Positions 32,738-45,483 of a DNA stretch of 64,000 bases are shown here, in pieces. Where the stretch lies: assembly GCA_024752435.1 (NCBI GenBank), contig CP103023.1, forward strand, positions 1,674,001-1,738,000, written 5' to 3'. The stretch is from Allantophomopsis cytisporea (Eukaryota > Ascomycota > Leotiomycetes > Phacidiales > Phacidiaceae). A program made the position numbers and the translations under genes. Below the pieces are notes generated by a model that saw only the letters and a program-made list of their open reading frames with translations, had not been told where the DNA came from and made no database searches. Within the stretch, counting starts at the first letter, position 1, and the number at the start of each line of letters is the position of its first letter.

Positions 32738-35097
32738 ATGGCATCCATTTTGAAGAGCGCTGTTCCATCCCACCTCAAGCCTTCTGAGGATGGTGCTACC
32801 AAGCACCATGGAAAGACCCAATCCCACATGGTGAGTTGTAAAACATTACTGAATCACAGGAGTCGAACCTCCGCACGGAACTGGAAACGTGGCAATATCA
32901 CCCTCTACCTACGTACTACGATGAGCAGCAACAATGCTTTCGAAGTCCAAGTGGATTGAAGCAATATGATGCGGTGCAAGCCTGTGGTTAAACCCCTATA
33001 ACTGGCACATCGATGTACCTCCTGAATTGTCTTGTTTACTCGCGAGAGTTGCCACTGGCATATTCACATCGAATCTTACTTTCATAAGATGAGCAATGAC
33101 AAATTGCCAATATAATCGCTTCTACCGTTTGCCATCTGGGAGGCACTTGCCCTACTACCTGGCACTCGTGGTGTTCTCATTAAGCCTCTGTTAATGTGAA
33201 CGAAATTCTCGCGAGATTTGGGTCTACGTCATACGTTCACTTTTACAAACCGTGAAGCGATTCACTCTTTCCGTTATTTGCTGGCGACAAGCAGCACCGC
33301 CACTACTCCATCGTAGCAAACATACACGTAGTGGAAGCATGCATGGCTTGGGATATCATTCAACGCAACATGAGAAAATCAAATTATGAGGCTACGGCTT
33401 CCTGTCATTTTCAAAGTTGCTCAAAATGAATCCACAATCACCTTCCCTAATCCTGCCTGCAGGTAGTTGGCAGATGCTTTCTGAGGTGTCTCCCATCATT
33501 CGCTCTCATCAGCCTTCCGAACTGCATTTTCCTGGCATACAAAGTGTTCAGGAAACCTCAAAACTAATACATGATGAACAGGCTTTCGAGAACACCTCCA
33601 CATCTGTTGCTGCATCCCAGATGCGCAATGCTCTCAACAACCTCGCCGATACCGTTGAGGACCCAGCCGAGAAGAAGCTCTTCGAGACTGAGATGGACAA
33701 CTTCTTCGCCCTCTTCCGTCGTTACTTGAACGACAAGGCCAAGGGCAACCAGCTGTTAGTTTTCCCCCTATCATTCTACGAAAAATTATATACTGATTTT
33801 TGATAGTGACTGGGAGCGCATTGCCCCTCCAGCTGCCAACCAGGTTGTTGACTACAACACCCTTGCTAACAACGAGTCTGTTGGTTTCCTTAACAAGCTT
33901 GCTGTCCTCAAGCTCAACGGTGGTCTCGGTACCTCCATGGGATGTGTCGGTCCAAAGTCCGTCATTGAGGTCCGTGATGGCATGTCCTTCCTCGATCTCT
34001 CCGTCCGCCAGATCGAGTACCTTAACCGCACATACGACGTCAACGTCCCATTCATCCTCATGAACTCCTTCAACACCGACGCCGATACCGCCAACATCAT
34101 CAAGAAGTACGAGGGACACAACATTGACATCATGACCTTCAACCAATCCAGATACCCAAGAATCCTCAAGGATTCTCTCCTCCCAGCACCAAAGTCCTTC
34201 CACTCTGCTATCTCCGACTGGTACCCACCAGGACACGGTGACGTTTTCGAGTCCCTCTACAACTCAGGTGTTCTTGACAAGCTCATTGAGCGTGGTATTG
34301 AGATCATTTTCTTGTCCAACGCTGACAACCTTGGTGCCGTTGTCGATCTTAAGATCCTCCAGCACATGGTTGAGAGCAAGGCTGAGTACATCATGGAGTT
34401 GACCGACAAGACCAAGGCCGATGTCAAGGGTGGAACCATCATTGACTACGAGGGATCCGTCCGTCTTCTTGAGATCGCCCAGGTTCCAAAAGAGCACGTC
34501 AACGAGTTCAAGTCCATCAAGAAGTTCAAGTACTTCAACACCAACAACATCTGGCTCAACGTTGAGGCCATCAAGCGTATCGTTGAGAACAACGAGCTTG
34601 AGATGGAGATTATTCCAAACAACAAGTCTATCCCAGCTGACAAGAAGGGCGAGTCTGATGTCTCAATTGTTCAACTTGAGACCGCTGTTGGTGCCGCCAT
34701 CCGTCACTTCAAGAACGCCCACGGTGTTAACGTCCCACGTCGCCGTTTCTTGCCAGTCAAGACCTGCTCCGACCTCATGCTCGTCAAGTCGGATCTTTAC
34801 TCCTTGAAGCACGGTCAACTCCAAATTGACCCATCCAGATTCGGCCCAGCCCCTCTCATCAAGCTCGGAAACGACTTCAAGAAGGTCTCCGACTTCCAGA
34901 AGCGCATTGGTTCCATCCCAAAGATGATCGAGCTCGACCACTTGACCATCACCGGTGCCGTCAACCTCGGCCGTGGTGTTGTCCTCAAGGGTACCGTTAT
35001 CATTGTTGCCACTGAAGGTAGCACCATCGACGTTCCACCCGGATCTATTCTCGAGAATGTTGTCGTTCAAGGTTCTTTGAGATTGTTGGAGCATTAG
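32738..35097 (+). CDS. UGP1: UDP-glucose pyrophosphorylase (UTP-glucose-1-phosphate uridylyltransferase)
   Basis: Exons 32738-32830, 33582-33754 and 33807-35097 give 518 residues; introns are 751 and 52 bp. The enzyme makes UDP-glucose from UTP and glucose-1-phosphate for cell-wall glucan, glycogen and trehalose. The nucleotide-binding signature KLNGGLGTSMG starts at Lys124, followed by NSFNTDADT, GHGDVFESLY and FLSNADNLGA. The C-terminal left-handed beta-helix (VNLGRGVVLKGTVIIVA) that mediates oligomerisation is present. Codon choice is strongly biased to C-ending codons (AAG, AAC, ATC), as in highly expressed fungal genes. Exon 1 codes only 31 polar residues; the intron after it is unusually long and an in-frame ATG at 33426 runs into exon 2 without a stop, so a second N-terminus is possible. 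Confidence 0.95.
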
Positions 35098-36668
35098 ACG
35101 GTTTTTTCTTGTTTGCATGGATTACTGCGCAATGAAACTGTGGTATAACTAGTAAATGGACTTAGTATAGCACGAGCGCGATATACATCTTTTTAATGAC
35201 AATCTGTTGATCTGTAGACTACCTCGATTCTTTCTATGATGATTTGAAATTTATCTCAAAAAGAGAGATTTCTGTTGTGTATGTACTCCTTACTTGTGGC
35301 TCCATACTATTTATCGAACGACGTCTGTCTATATTCGGTTACCAAGTTCCGACCGCTACTCAGTGGTTAGCCGCCTACTGTGCATGCCGATTTCATTGTT
35401 CTGTAGTGAAAGCGTCCTGAAATTCAGGGATGCAAATTTCGAACCTACAGGTAAGGCTTCGTTATCGAAATCATTCTAGAACATGCAATTTCCCCCATCT
35501 TCTCGAACTCCTGCGAGAGACTTTTTGGTATCTCAACACTCAATAAGCTTTGTGGCTCTGCCGCTGAAAGCCGTTCAACAAATGCACTATTTGTTTGACA
35601 ATTCCAAGCCTTGTTTGGTACTTCAAAACCGGCGCATAATGACTGTGTACTGTGTACAATTCACCCCCTGGTCAAGCTGAGAAGGAAGATGTGGAGTGGT
35701 AGAACGAAGCAGGTTGGATTTCATAGTCAGCTGATTTCGAATGCTGATTGGCGTTTGGGGGGTGATGTGGTAAGGATAAGCTGCCGGTTGTCTCCAGGAA
35801 ATATGGAGTCGCGATCAAGCTGAGAATGCTCTGGGCCCCGGCCACTTTGCGTATGAGGCGCCTGCACCAACGCTGCACGAGAGGCAATGCTCAAGATGAA
35901 ATTACTCCATACTCGCGTACGCAGCAGCAGTCGTAGCACCACGTAGAGTTTTGCGGTGACACTCTTTCGCATCGGAGGCCAGAGCTCATCAAAGAATCGT
36001 TCTCGCTGGGTAAACAGCATGAGCACGAGATTGTTGGTTGTTTGATTGCCATGTTGCACGCTTATGGGGAAACTCTCAATGGAAACGGATCTTTGTGGGA
36101 TAGTTGGACGGATCGGCTCCCCTCTCCCCTTCCCTGTGCTGCTGTTTGGGGTCTTCTTTAGTATTTTTGGAGCTTCTTCTAAGATAGACGCTCTCGATCG
36201 GAACCGGAGATACCCTTGAAGGGAGTGTTCTGTAGCCATTTCCAGGGTTTATCCCCTTGTACAAAGCGTCATCCTTAGGGATACTCTGCTGCACGGACTC
36301 TGAGAATCAACACTGCCAGCTCTTAAGAGCTACGTTGTGGATTTGGTAAACTGGCCAAGCTGGACTGTAAATTTGCCAGTGAATCCACCATTTTTTACCA
36401 CATTTGTTACGTTTCTCTTTCATTTACAAAAAGACTACCGGATCGTGTAGTTAGTGTGCACGAGGAAACAGCTTTAACCTCAACCCAACCCCCCAATTAG
36501 ACGTTGCACCCTTCTTTCTCACTTCCCCTCCCTCCATCTTACTACACCACGCTCACCGTCTACTCTCTCACGTATTTACTGTGAGCAGTCATCCCCATTG
36601 ACTGTCAGCGGATTGCATTCCCAACAGCTACTCGAAGCTGGGAACTATCACGCAAGGCTTCAATAAAC
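35098..36668. other. Intergenic region with one doubtful reading frame
   Basis: 1.57 kb between UGP1 and the tricalbin gene. It holds the UGP1 3' UTR and the tricalbin promoter. Apart from the 170-codon minus-strand frame listed separately, nothing coding is seen. Confidence 0.5.
35727..36239 (-). CDS. Hypothetical 170-residue reading frame
   Basis: An ATG frame of 170 codons in the gap between UGP1 and the tricalbin gene. It is basic, with one amphipathic stretch (AKLYVVLRLLLRTRVWSNFILSIASRAAL) but no motif I recognise and no obvious codon bias. It could equally be a chance frame. Confidence 0.22.
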   Translation of the reverse strand: MATEHSLQGYLRFRSRASILEEAPKILKKTPNSSTGKGRGEPIRPTIPQRSVSIESFPISVQHGNQTTNNLVLMLFTQRERFFDELWPPMRKSVTAKLYVVLRLLLRTRVWSNFILSIASRAALVQAPHTQSGRGPEHSQLDRDSIFPGDNRQLILTTSPPKRQSAFEIS

Positions 36669-39600
36669 ATGTCGACAGCTGCAGAAGCTGCGGAGCTTAA
36701 GCAGCAGGGTGCTGTGGAAGCTTCAGCAAACCCAAACAGCTCCGTTACAGCCATCGACGCCGAGAGGAAGATTGAAGAGGAGAGCAGGAAGGCCGGCGCA
36801 TTCTCTGCGACCTTCAACCCAGATGCCAGCCCTGAGGAGAAAGCTGCCCAAGCTCGAGCTGTATGTCACTGCTTCTATTGCTTAATCCTTTCTTCCGATG
36901 CCCCGCTAACACTCATTCTTGCAGCGTGTACCAGAGGGTTTCCACCACGAACACAAACCAAAGGGTATTGCGGTTGCTACCGACATTGATGATGGTAAAC
37001 CTGGGGATTACGATCTACCTCCACCTTCTACGGCTGGTGCGCTTCCGCCCACAGGGGCATTAAGAGACAAAAATGGCGAGCTTTTAGAAAACGGTAATGG
37101 GCACCTTCCAGAAGACGAGGAGGCAGATTGGGTAGAAAAGGTTGGATGGGCTCCTAGGTTCGGCAATGGAACAGCCGGCGAACCGGAAGACGAAGAGAAC
37201 CTGCTCGATCATCAAACATGGGTGGAAGGACAATTGGATGAGAAGTTCTTTGGTGGTACGTTGATTTCTCAATACACTACGTTCGCTGCTAACAATTTCC
37301 GTAGATTGGTATCACAACACCGGTGTCATCATATTCGCATGCCTGGCCTCATGGTTCGTTGCCGTGCTTGGAGGAGGCCTCGGCTGGGTATTTATAGTCA
37401 TGGCTATCTGCGGAACTTACTACAGGACTTCTATTCGACGAGTACGACGCAATTATAGGGATGATGTTCACCGCGAACTGGCGAAAAACAGACTTGAGAC
37501 CGACAATGAAAGTTTGGAGTGGATTAACAGCTTCTTGGTCAAGTTCTGGCCAATTTACGCACCCGTGCTCGCACAAACTGTCATTGCCTCTGTTGATCAG
37601 GTTCTCAGCACATCCACCCCAGCCTTCCTTGACAGTCTTCGAATGAAACACTTCACTCTGGGAACAAAGCCTCCACGTATGGACCACGTCAAGACCTATC
37701 CAAAGGCCGAAGATGACATTGTTTTGATGGACTGGAAATTCAGCTTCACCCCAAATGATACTGCAGATCTTACTGCGCGCCAACTCAAGAACAAGGTCAA
37801 CCCCAAGGTGGTGCTTGAGGTTCGAATTGGAAAGGCTATGATCAGTAAGGGTTTGGACGTTATTGTTGAGGACTTCTCCTTCTCTGGACTTATGCGCGTG
37901 AAGGTGAAGCTCCAGATTCCATTCCCGCATGTGGAGAAAGTCGAAGTTTCCTTCTTGGAGAAGCCCACTATCGACTACGTTTGCAAGCCTCTTGGTGGTG
38001 ATACTCTTGGTTTTGACATCAACTTCATTCCTGGTCTCGAAGGGTTTATCTTGGAGATGATCCATGCCAATATTGGTCCGATTTTCTACGCACCAAACGT
38101 CTTCCCAATCGAAATCGCCAAGATGCTAGCAGGTAACCCTGTTGACCAGGCTATTGGTGTCATTGCTATTACTCTACATGGCGCCCAGGGCCTTAAGAAC
38201 ACCGATAAGTTTGCTGGTACACCGGATCCATATGCTGTTGTCTCTCTCAACAACAGAGAGGAGTTGGCTAGAACCAAGACAATTAGAGAAAACGCAAATC
38301 CCAAATGGAATGAGACTAAGTACATCATCATCACGAACCTCAACGACACCCTTACCCTCCAAGTTTTCGATTTCAACGAAATCAGAAAGGACAAGGAACT
38401 TGGTGTTGCAAGCTTCCCTCTGGAGCGAATTGAGGAGGTTGCTGAGCACGAGAACGAATTGCTTGAGGTCGTTGCAAATGGAAAGCCAAGAGGTAACATT
38501 TCTGCCGATATTAGATTCTTCCCAGTCCTTGAGGGACGAGTTCTCGAGGATGGCAAGCAAGAGCCACCGCCAGAGTCCAACACAGGTATCGCAAGATTCA
38601 CAGTCGAGCAAGCTAAGGATTTGGATGGTACTAAGAGTCTGATGGGCCCAATTAACCCATATGCTGTTTTGTTGTTAAACAACAAGGAAGTCCACAGATC
38701 GCGAACTTTGAAGAGAACCAACAACCCAATCTGGGATAATGGTTCCAAGGAGCTCCTCATCACTGACCGCAAATCTGCAAGATTGGGATTAGTCATCAAG
38801 GACGACCGTGACCTCGGTGCTTTCTCGAACGATACGATCTTAGGAACCTATCAGATCAAGATTGATGATATGCTTACTCTCATGGAAAAGGGACAGGAGT
38901 GGTACAACCTCGCAGGTGCCAAGACTGGACGCGCCAAGATCACTATGCAGTGGAAGCCAATTGCTCTTCCAGGAATTGGTTCCGGCACTGGAGGATATGT
39001 AACACCAATCGGTGTTATGAGAATTCATTTCAAGAACGCCCGTGATCTACGTAACATGGAAACAATGGGCAAGTCTGATCCATATGGACGTGTGCTTCTT
39101 TCTGGCATTGAGAAGGGAAGGACTGTTACTTTCCAGAACAACCTCAACCCAGATTGGGACGAGGTTCTGTACGTGCCAATGCATAGTACTAGAGAGAAAC
39201 TAGTTTTGGAAGTCATGGACCAGGAGAAGATGGGCAAGGATCGCTCACTTGGACAACTAGACATCTCTGCCTCAGATTACATTGAGCAAGCTGAGAATGG
39301 CGAATATTTGGTTCATGATCTCAAGGAGGAGAGAAGTGGGGGTCTGAAGATGCACGGCAAGGGGGGTGCTAAGGGTGTTCTCAACTATACTGTGTCTTTC
39401 TACCCATGTCTGAACATTGCGGATCCAGAAGAAGAGGAAGCCAAGGAAAAGAAGAGTATCGACGAAGGCAGACCTTCCATGGCTTCTGAAAGATCTGGCG
39501 ACGGCAAGAGCCTCCCAGGAAATGTTGACCCAATGTTGATCAAGCAACTCCAAGAGGATGAACAGGAGCAGACAGAGACTACTGTTGAAAAGAAGTTACC

Positions 39601-41292
39601 AAAGATTCACCTGTCTCCGGAAGAACTGCTCAAGTACGAGAGTGGTTTGATCATCTTCAAACTCATGGACGCTGAATTGTCTCAAGCCAATTGCCATATA
39701 GAGGTTGTGGTTGATGACATGGCATTCCCATCTTATACCTCTGCGAAGGCTAGATCCAAGAAGTTCAACTTTGATGAGATCGGAGACTGCGTTGTTAGAG
39801 AATTGGAATTCTCCAAGCTCACCTTAAGACTCAGAGAGAAGGCCGATGCCAAAGACGATGGCGATGAGCACACTGTTGCTAGATTGACTGGTAATACCAT
39901 TGATACCCTCAAGCAATGTCTTGTAAGTTTTATAAATCCAAGGATTATAATTGATACTAATGATTTTCACAGAACAACCCAACTATCCTCAAGATGAAGG
40001 ATGAGAAGGGAGAAGTTAGTAGCATCAAGGTCAGCCTCAAGTATATCCCTATCAAGATGCAGCTCGATCCTAGCGAAAGTATCAACAACATGGGTAAACT
40101 TCGTGTAGATATCCTTGATGCCGCTGACTTGCCGGCGGCTGATCGTAATGGCTACTCCGACCCATACTGCAAGTTTGAGCTTAACGGCGTGCTCTTGTAC
40201 AAGACTAAGACACAAAAGAAGACTCTTCATCCAGCTTGGAATGAGTTCTTTGAGGTCGATATTCCATCGAGAACGGCGGCGCAGTTCAAGTGTACCGTCT
40301 ATGACTGGGATTTTGGTGACAAAGCGGACTTGTTGGGTTCCACTGCCATCAACCTGGATATGCTTGATCCCTTCAAGGCTCAGGAATTTAAGCTGGCTCT
40401 TGACGGCAAGTCTGGAACAATCCGACTTCGCATGGTGTTTAGACCAGATTACGTTACTCGGTCTCGCCAAGGCTCATCTACCTTCTCCGGTACTTTCGCT
40501 GCGCCAGGAAAGGTCATCACTGGCGTTGCTGGTGCGCCCATCAAGGGTGTTGGTTTCGCTGCTCACGGTATCGGCAAGGGTGCTTCCTTCATGAAGAAGG
40601 GATTTTCTAGCAAGAAGAAGACCAACGAGGAGGACACAAATGACAATGTTATAATTGACTCAGAGGACGTTCCTACGACCATCAATGGTGACGAGAACAT
40701 CGCTTCTCCTGTTACACCACCAGGAACAGCCGGCGGTCTATCTGGTGGAAGTGGACTCTCTGGTGGCCTCTCTTCAGCTCACTCGAGAACGAAGTCATTT
40801 GGTGCTTCTAGCAACTACGCAGCCTCCGTCTCCGGCGGATCTGCTGCCCAGGGAACTGCTGAGTTCACCATTGTTTCCGCCACAGGATACCCACCTTCTG
40901 CAAGCGTCATGGTCCATATTAAGCAGCTCGGTAGCAAGGGCTCCAAGGTTATTCACAAGACGAAGCACATCAAGAGCCCTAATGCTCCAGTGGTCTTCAA
41001 TGATACTTTCTCAACTAATTGCTCGGCCGACTCGCAATTTATCATCGCCGTCAAGGGCCATGCTACTTTCGGTAGCGACGATGATTTTGGAGAGGGCATG
41101 CTGGTCATCGACGAGAGTGGCTCTGGCACGGAAAAGCCAGTCAAGGTTGGTGCCGGAACGGTCGTCGTCAAGAGCAACTTCTTCGTCAACGATGTTCCAG
41201 ATAGTCCGTCCCATGGCAGAGCAACTGGGCGAAAGAGCTTCTTGGGAAAGAGAGAGCCGGCGAGGAGCGTTAGCCGTGAAGACCGCTCCTGA
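36669..41292 (+). CDS. Tricalbin: SMP and multi-C2 ER-plasma membrane tether
   Basis: Exons 36669-36860, 36925-37255, 37305-39922 and 39973-41292 (introns 64, 49 and 50 bp) give 1486 residues, similar to yeast Tcb1-3. Order: polar cytosolic N-terminus; hydrophobic hairpin at about 180-214 for ER insertion; SMP lipid-transfer domain at about 243-450; C2 domains starting near 457, 601, 743 and 1087 with SDPY/PDPY-type Ca2+ loop motifs (GTPDPYAVV, GKSDPYGRV, GYSDPYCKF; the second has INPY instead); degenerate C2-like segments near 954 and 1342; Ser/Gly-rich linker; basic C-terminal tail. Tricalbins hold cortical ER to the plasma membrane and move lipids between them. The second C2 lacks the first loop aspartate, so probably does not bind Ca2+. 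All junctions keep frame. Confidence 0.93.
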
Positions 41293-42801
41293 TTGATATG
41301 ATTGCACACAACATGCATTGAAGTGGGATTTGCACATTTTTGAAATGTGCTTTGGGAATGTAAAAGGGAGTTTTATTGATGACTTTTGTTGCTTTTGATG
41401 ATATGAGAAGGGCTTATTTTTTTCCCTGCTTTGCTCACTGGGGAATCGGCGATACCATCACGGCATGCAGAGTTGTGGAGGTTTCAGGCAGTTAGGAATT
41501 TCTGTATTTTATTTGACAATTGAAAAGGAAAGAAAAAAATATCATGGTTTCCAAGATTTCCAGAATTTTGAATTTTCCTTGTTGAGCGTGACTCTATTCT
41601 ACGATATCTTGGTCATCCGCCTCTTTCTAATCCGGCTTACGTGAATGTGGATTGTATGAGACTGTCATCATGCCTTACCTTGTTGCTTTGAATGACCTCG
41701 GCCCACCAGGCATAGTCGGAACCTTAAATTCGGAAATCGGAGATGCTTCGCTGATGAAATCCTTTTGGCGCGTTTTTTTAATGAGGTGGATGTCGTCGGC
41801 GTGGTCGGGTGGTCGTGCGCACTATTATCGTAGCTTACCTTGCCTTTCTTGTATCTTGGTGAGTCTTGTTGGGGCCTAGGATACTTCCATAATACCCGTA
41901 TACAGTAGGAAATAATAATGTAAGATGAGGTAGAGCAAAGTAGTATGATTTGATTTGAATTGAGTTGATTTATTCCTAAGCTATGCAAGACCGTGAGGTC
42001 TTATGAACAAAGTAGTATGTAAAATGGATTTGGCTGAAAGTGCTGACTGAGTATGATGCTTCGGAGCAACATATACACCTCCGTATGCCGTCCTGGTTGA
42101 CATTGAAACTTGTTTATTTCATGTTACTGCGCATGAATACCGTACGTACATATTTCGGATCAGTCTGTCTGATGTACTTCCTACATATATGCAAGAAAGA
42201 GAGAAAGAGAGAAAAACAGCACACATGAAAGAACGTGCAAAGTGGAATGTAGTGGAGCTTATGAAAGACATGACTTGCATTATTGTCTGTACTGTATACT
42301 GTGTACATACTGCGTATTCGGTTCCAAGAGGGTCTCTTGACTTCGGATTTCATGTACGCAGTATGTATGTATGTACTCCATACTCATGCCATATCAAATC
42401 AATTAATGTTTTGATATGTATGCATAATGACACTGTGCAGTAATGGACGACGGAAGTCAAGTCTGCATAAAGATCGGAAAGAGGAGAATATAATAATACC
42501 CAAGCTCACATTTCGTCAAGGATGAGTCTTGGTCTGTACGTGGGTGCTCGGGCGGTATTCATGACTCTCATGAACTTACATTTTGGCCATGGACCATGAC
42601 CACAACCATAACCCCACCATTAGCACTGCCAAATAGCACAAGCACCAAGCACTGAGCCACACTTCCCGACCACATTTGACCCTGCGTCATCGCACTTCCC
42701 ACCTACACTACACTACTGTACTTACGCCTGAACAACGGCACTTTCTCGTCAGCACACACACTGAACTCTACTCTTGCCTCTCCCGACAAGCATCAACAGA
42801 A

Positions 42802-42833
<32 letters not shown>

Positions 42834-43069
42834 AGCGAGACCTCCTAAATTCAAATCGAAACATCTGCCGCCTGCACCTGCACCTGCACCTGCACCTACA
42901 CCTACTTGCATTCACGAGGGGAAAAAAAAAAAGGTGTCTACTCAATCTTGAGCCTCACCCCCGCAACTCAACGACTTGTAAAGTCCGCGACCGCCGACGA
43001 CACGGCTCCCCTGTACAAACAAATTTGTATTTGTTCCTTTGAGAACGGATTCCCCAGAGCCCTGCAATC
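41293..43069. other. Intergenic region with microsatellites upstream of the ORP gene
   Basis: 1.78 kb. No convincing gene. TACTGCGTA and TACGCAGTA occur at 42308 and 42355, flanking a GTAT run. The last 300 bp is low-complexity (AG and CACCTG tracts) and is probably the 5' leader of the oxysterol-binding-protein homologue. Confidence 0.5.
42799..42905 (+). repeat. AG and CACCTG microsatellites
   Basis: A run of about thirteen AG units (about 42799-42826) grading into GAGC units, then about five hexamer CACCTG/CACCTA units at 42871-42905. Confidence 0.85.
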
Positions 43070-45098
43070 ATGGTGCTTGGCCACAGTCACCGAAGAGCTT
43101 CGGCTGCCAGTATGTTTACTTTTCCACGCCCCCCAGCCTTTCACAGATTGTGAGAGCTTGTCGGATGCTGGCCTCTATGGCTCTGCATTATTGAAATGCT
43201 GGATTTGTCCTTGAGTGTGATTTCAAAACGGAAACTGATATGTGATGCTGCAGGCAACCGCTCGTCTGTTGATGAAGGGAGAACTGATGGACCTGAGGAT
43301 GAGACTACGGTCGTAGAACCAGATCAGGGAAATGGTATGTTTGGACTTCTGAGTTATTGCAGAGGATCCCCCGTATTGATTAGATTTTAGTTCTCTCCCA
43401 TATCATCTCCCAGTTGCGTCCTGGTGCCGATCTCAGTCGCGTCGTCTTACCTACCTTCATCCTGGAGCCTAGAAGTATGCTGGAGAGAATTACGAAGTAT
43501 GCAATCCGCCTTGACGCCCAGTGCCATGTCTGTTGGTTTGGGGACTGACCTTCAATAGCTTCATGGCCCACCCAGAAACTCTCCTCCCGATGCCCGATAT
43601 CGATGATCCTACAGCAAGATTCGTATCTGTTGTGAAATTCTACCTCAGCGGTTGGCACATCAAACCACCGTATGTTCTCATCTACTATGAATAGCCTCCT
43701 ACCTTACTGACAAGCTTCTGATAGAGGTGTTAAGAAGCCACTCAATCCCATCCTCGGCGAGACGTTCACATGCTACTGGGAGTTCCCAGACAAGACGAGG
43801 GGATACTACATTTCCGAACAAACATCCCACCACCCTCCAAAGTCCAGCTACTTCTACATGGCCCCCGAACACCACATCAGAATCGATGGATGTCTCAAAC
43901 CACGAAGCAAGTTTTTGGGCAATTCAGCTGCTAGTTTGATGGAGGGAATTGCGGTTCTGAGATTCACGAATCGCGGCTCCGGCCGTGGCGAGAGATATTT
44001 CCTTACCCAGCCAAACATGTACGCTCGCGGTATTCTCTTTGGAAAGATGAAGTATGAGCTTGGTGATCACAGCTTCGTGAGATGTCCTGAGTTGGGTTTG
44101 AGCGCAGATGTCGAATTCAAGACCAAGGGATATTTCGGTGGAACTTATAATGCTATTGGAGGATCTATCAAGAATGATAAGACTGGGGAGGTTCTCTATG
44201 AACTCTCTGGTATGTGGAGTGGGGAGATGTTGATCAAAGATATGAGGGTATGTTATGCTATTCAATGATATTTATGCACATATGCTGACTGTAACCTACA
44301 GACTGGCAAGAAGGAGGTCCTCTTCGATGCTTCTAAGACTAAGCATACGCCACCATTAGCTCGTCCACTTTCTGAGCAGAGCGATCGAGAATCACAGAAG
44401 TTGTGGTATAAGACAGCCCAAGCTGTTATTCAACGAAATCACGAACTTGCTACAGATGAGAAGACTGCCATTGAAGATATGCAAAGAGACGAAGCTGCCA
44501 AAAGGGCGGAGGCTGGTATTGAGTGGCAACCAAAACTATTCAGACCGGTCAGGGGAGGACCAGGTGGCCCAGAAGAGGGTGAAGAGGATTTGGATTGGAT
44601 TTTGAACGCAGAAATGTGAGTTTAAAGCTCCAGAAATTCAAACGAGTATACTGACACCGGAACAGTGATGGTACTACTCCTGAAGAGATCACTAAGCAGA
44701 TTCTTGCTGTTGCTCCTATTCTACCAGGACAAAAGTCCTTTGCACCACAGCAAGTCGAGAGAGCTGCACCACCACCGGCACAGCAACAACCAGCACCGCA
44801 CGACCTCATTGACTTTGGAGACGCACCTGCAGCAGTAGCTGCGCCAACCCCTGCACCTGCCCCATCACAAGCTCCAGTACAACAAACGCCAGATCATCAA
44901 GAAAGTCAAGCACAAAAAGAACTCGAGGGTATGCTTTCAACGACAGCCTCGGTACCAGCTGGTCAAGCTCGAGGCCCCCTGGTCGATTTCCACGAAGATC
45001 TCAAGAAGGACTTGCCCGCAGCTAACACGCACCAGGTCTTACATAGACAAGACACTGAGACTAACAGTGTTGATGAGTTCGTAGACGCTCACTCATAA
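43070..45098 (+). CDS. Oxysterol-binding-protein homologue (Osh6/Osh7-like ORP)
   Basis: Seven exons: 43070-43109, 43254-43334, 43391-43496, 43559-43669, 43725-44247, 44302-44615 and 44666-45098; every junction is GT-AG and in phase, giving 535 residues. The ORP lipid-binding barrel is complete: FILEPRSMLERI lid region, KPLNPILGETF, and the family fingerprint EQTSHHPP at residues 144-151, followed by KPRSKFLGNSAASLMEG and WKPKLF-like WQPKLF. The short-form layout (no PH or ankyrin domain) and the fingerprint context resemble yeast Osh6/Osh7, which exchange phosphatidylserine and PI4P between ER and plasma membrane; Osh4-type sterol carriers are the alternative. The C-terminus adds a Pro/Ala/Gln-rich tail. 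Intron density is much higher here than in neighbouring genes. Note that a tricalbin, another ER-plasma membrane contact protein, is the next gene upstream. Confidence 0.9.
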
Positions 45099-45483
45099 GC
45101 TATGGATGCATGTGTTCTGCGCCAAGAAAGTCGAGTCGGAGTATATCGTGATATCAAAGTTAGATCGCTGTTGGCGTTTGGTTTCCTTGGCTTTGATAAA
45201 ATTCAACCTTTGCGGACGATATGGGTAGATACGTTTTGTAGTAAATGAGGAGCTTCTACTTTGCATACATTACTTCTTCATGCGAGGACAGTTGCATTTC
45301 TTATGAGTGATTTATTGCCACTACTTCAATTCCGTTTTAATTTACATGCCTTTCATGCCCTTTAACGCCAGAAAATCGTCCCAGCTATGCACATCGTGAC
45401 CGAGACGGGCTATGGTTCCTCCTCCAAACTTCAAAGTCCATCTCAACAATTTCATTATCCTCCCCACTTTCCACACCGCCCAA
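45099..45483. other. Intergenic region between convergent genes
   Basis: 385 bp between the stops of the ORP gene and the U2AF small subunit gene; contains both 3' UTRs. Nothing else seen. Confidence 0.6.

Noticed and set aside
32850..32900. Possible minus-strand tRNA with a GGTTCGACTCC box in UGP1 intron 1
   Set aside because: The T stem pairs at only three positions and no acceptor, D or anticodon arms could be folded around it.
35430..35460. GGTTCGAAA word on the minus strand resembling a tRNA B box
   Set aside because: The flanks do not form a T stem and there is no cloverleaf.
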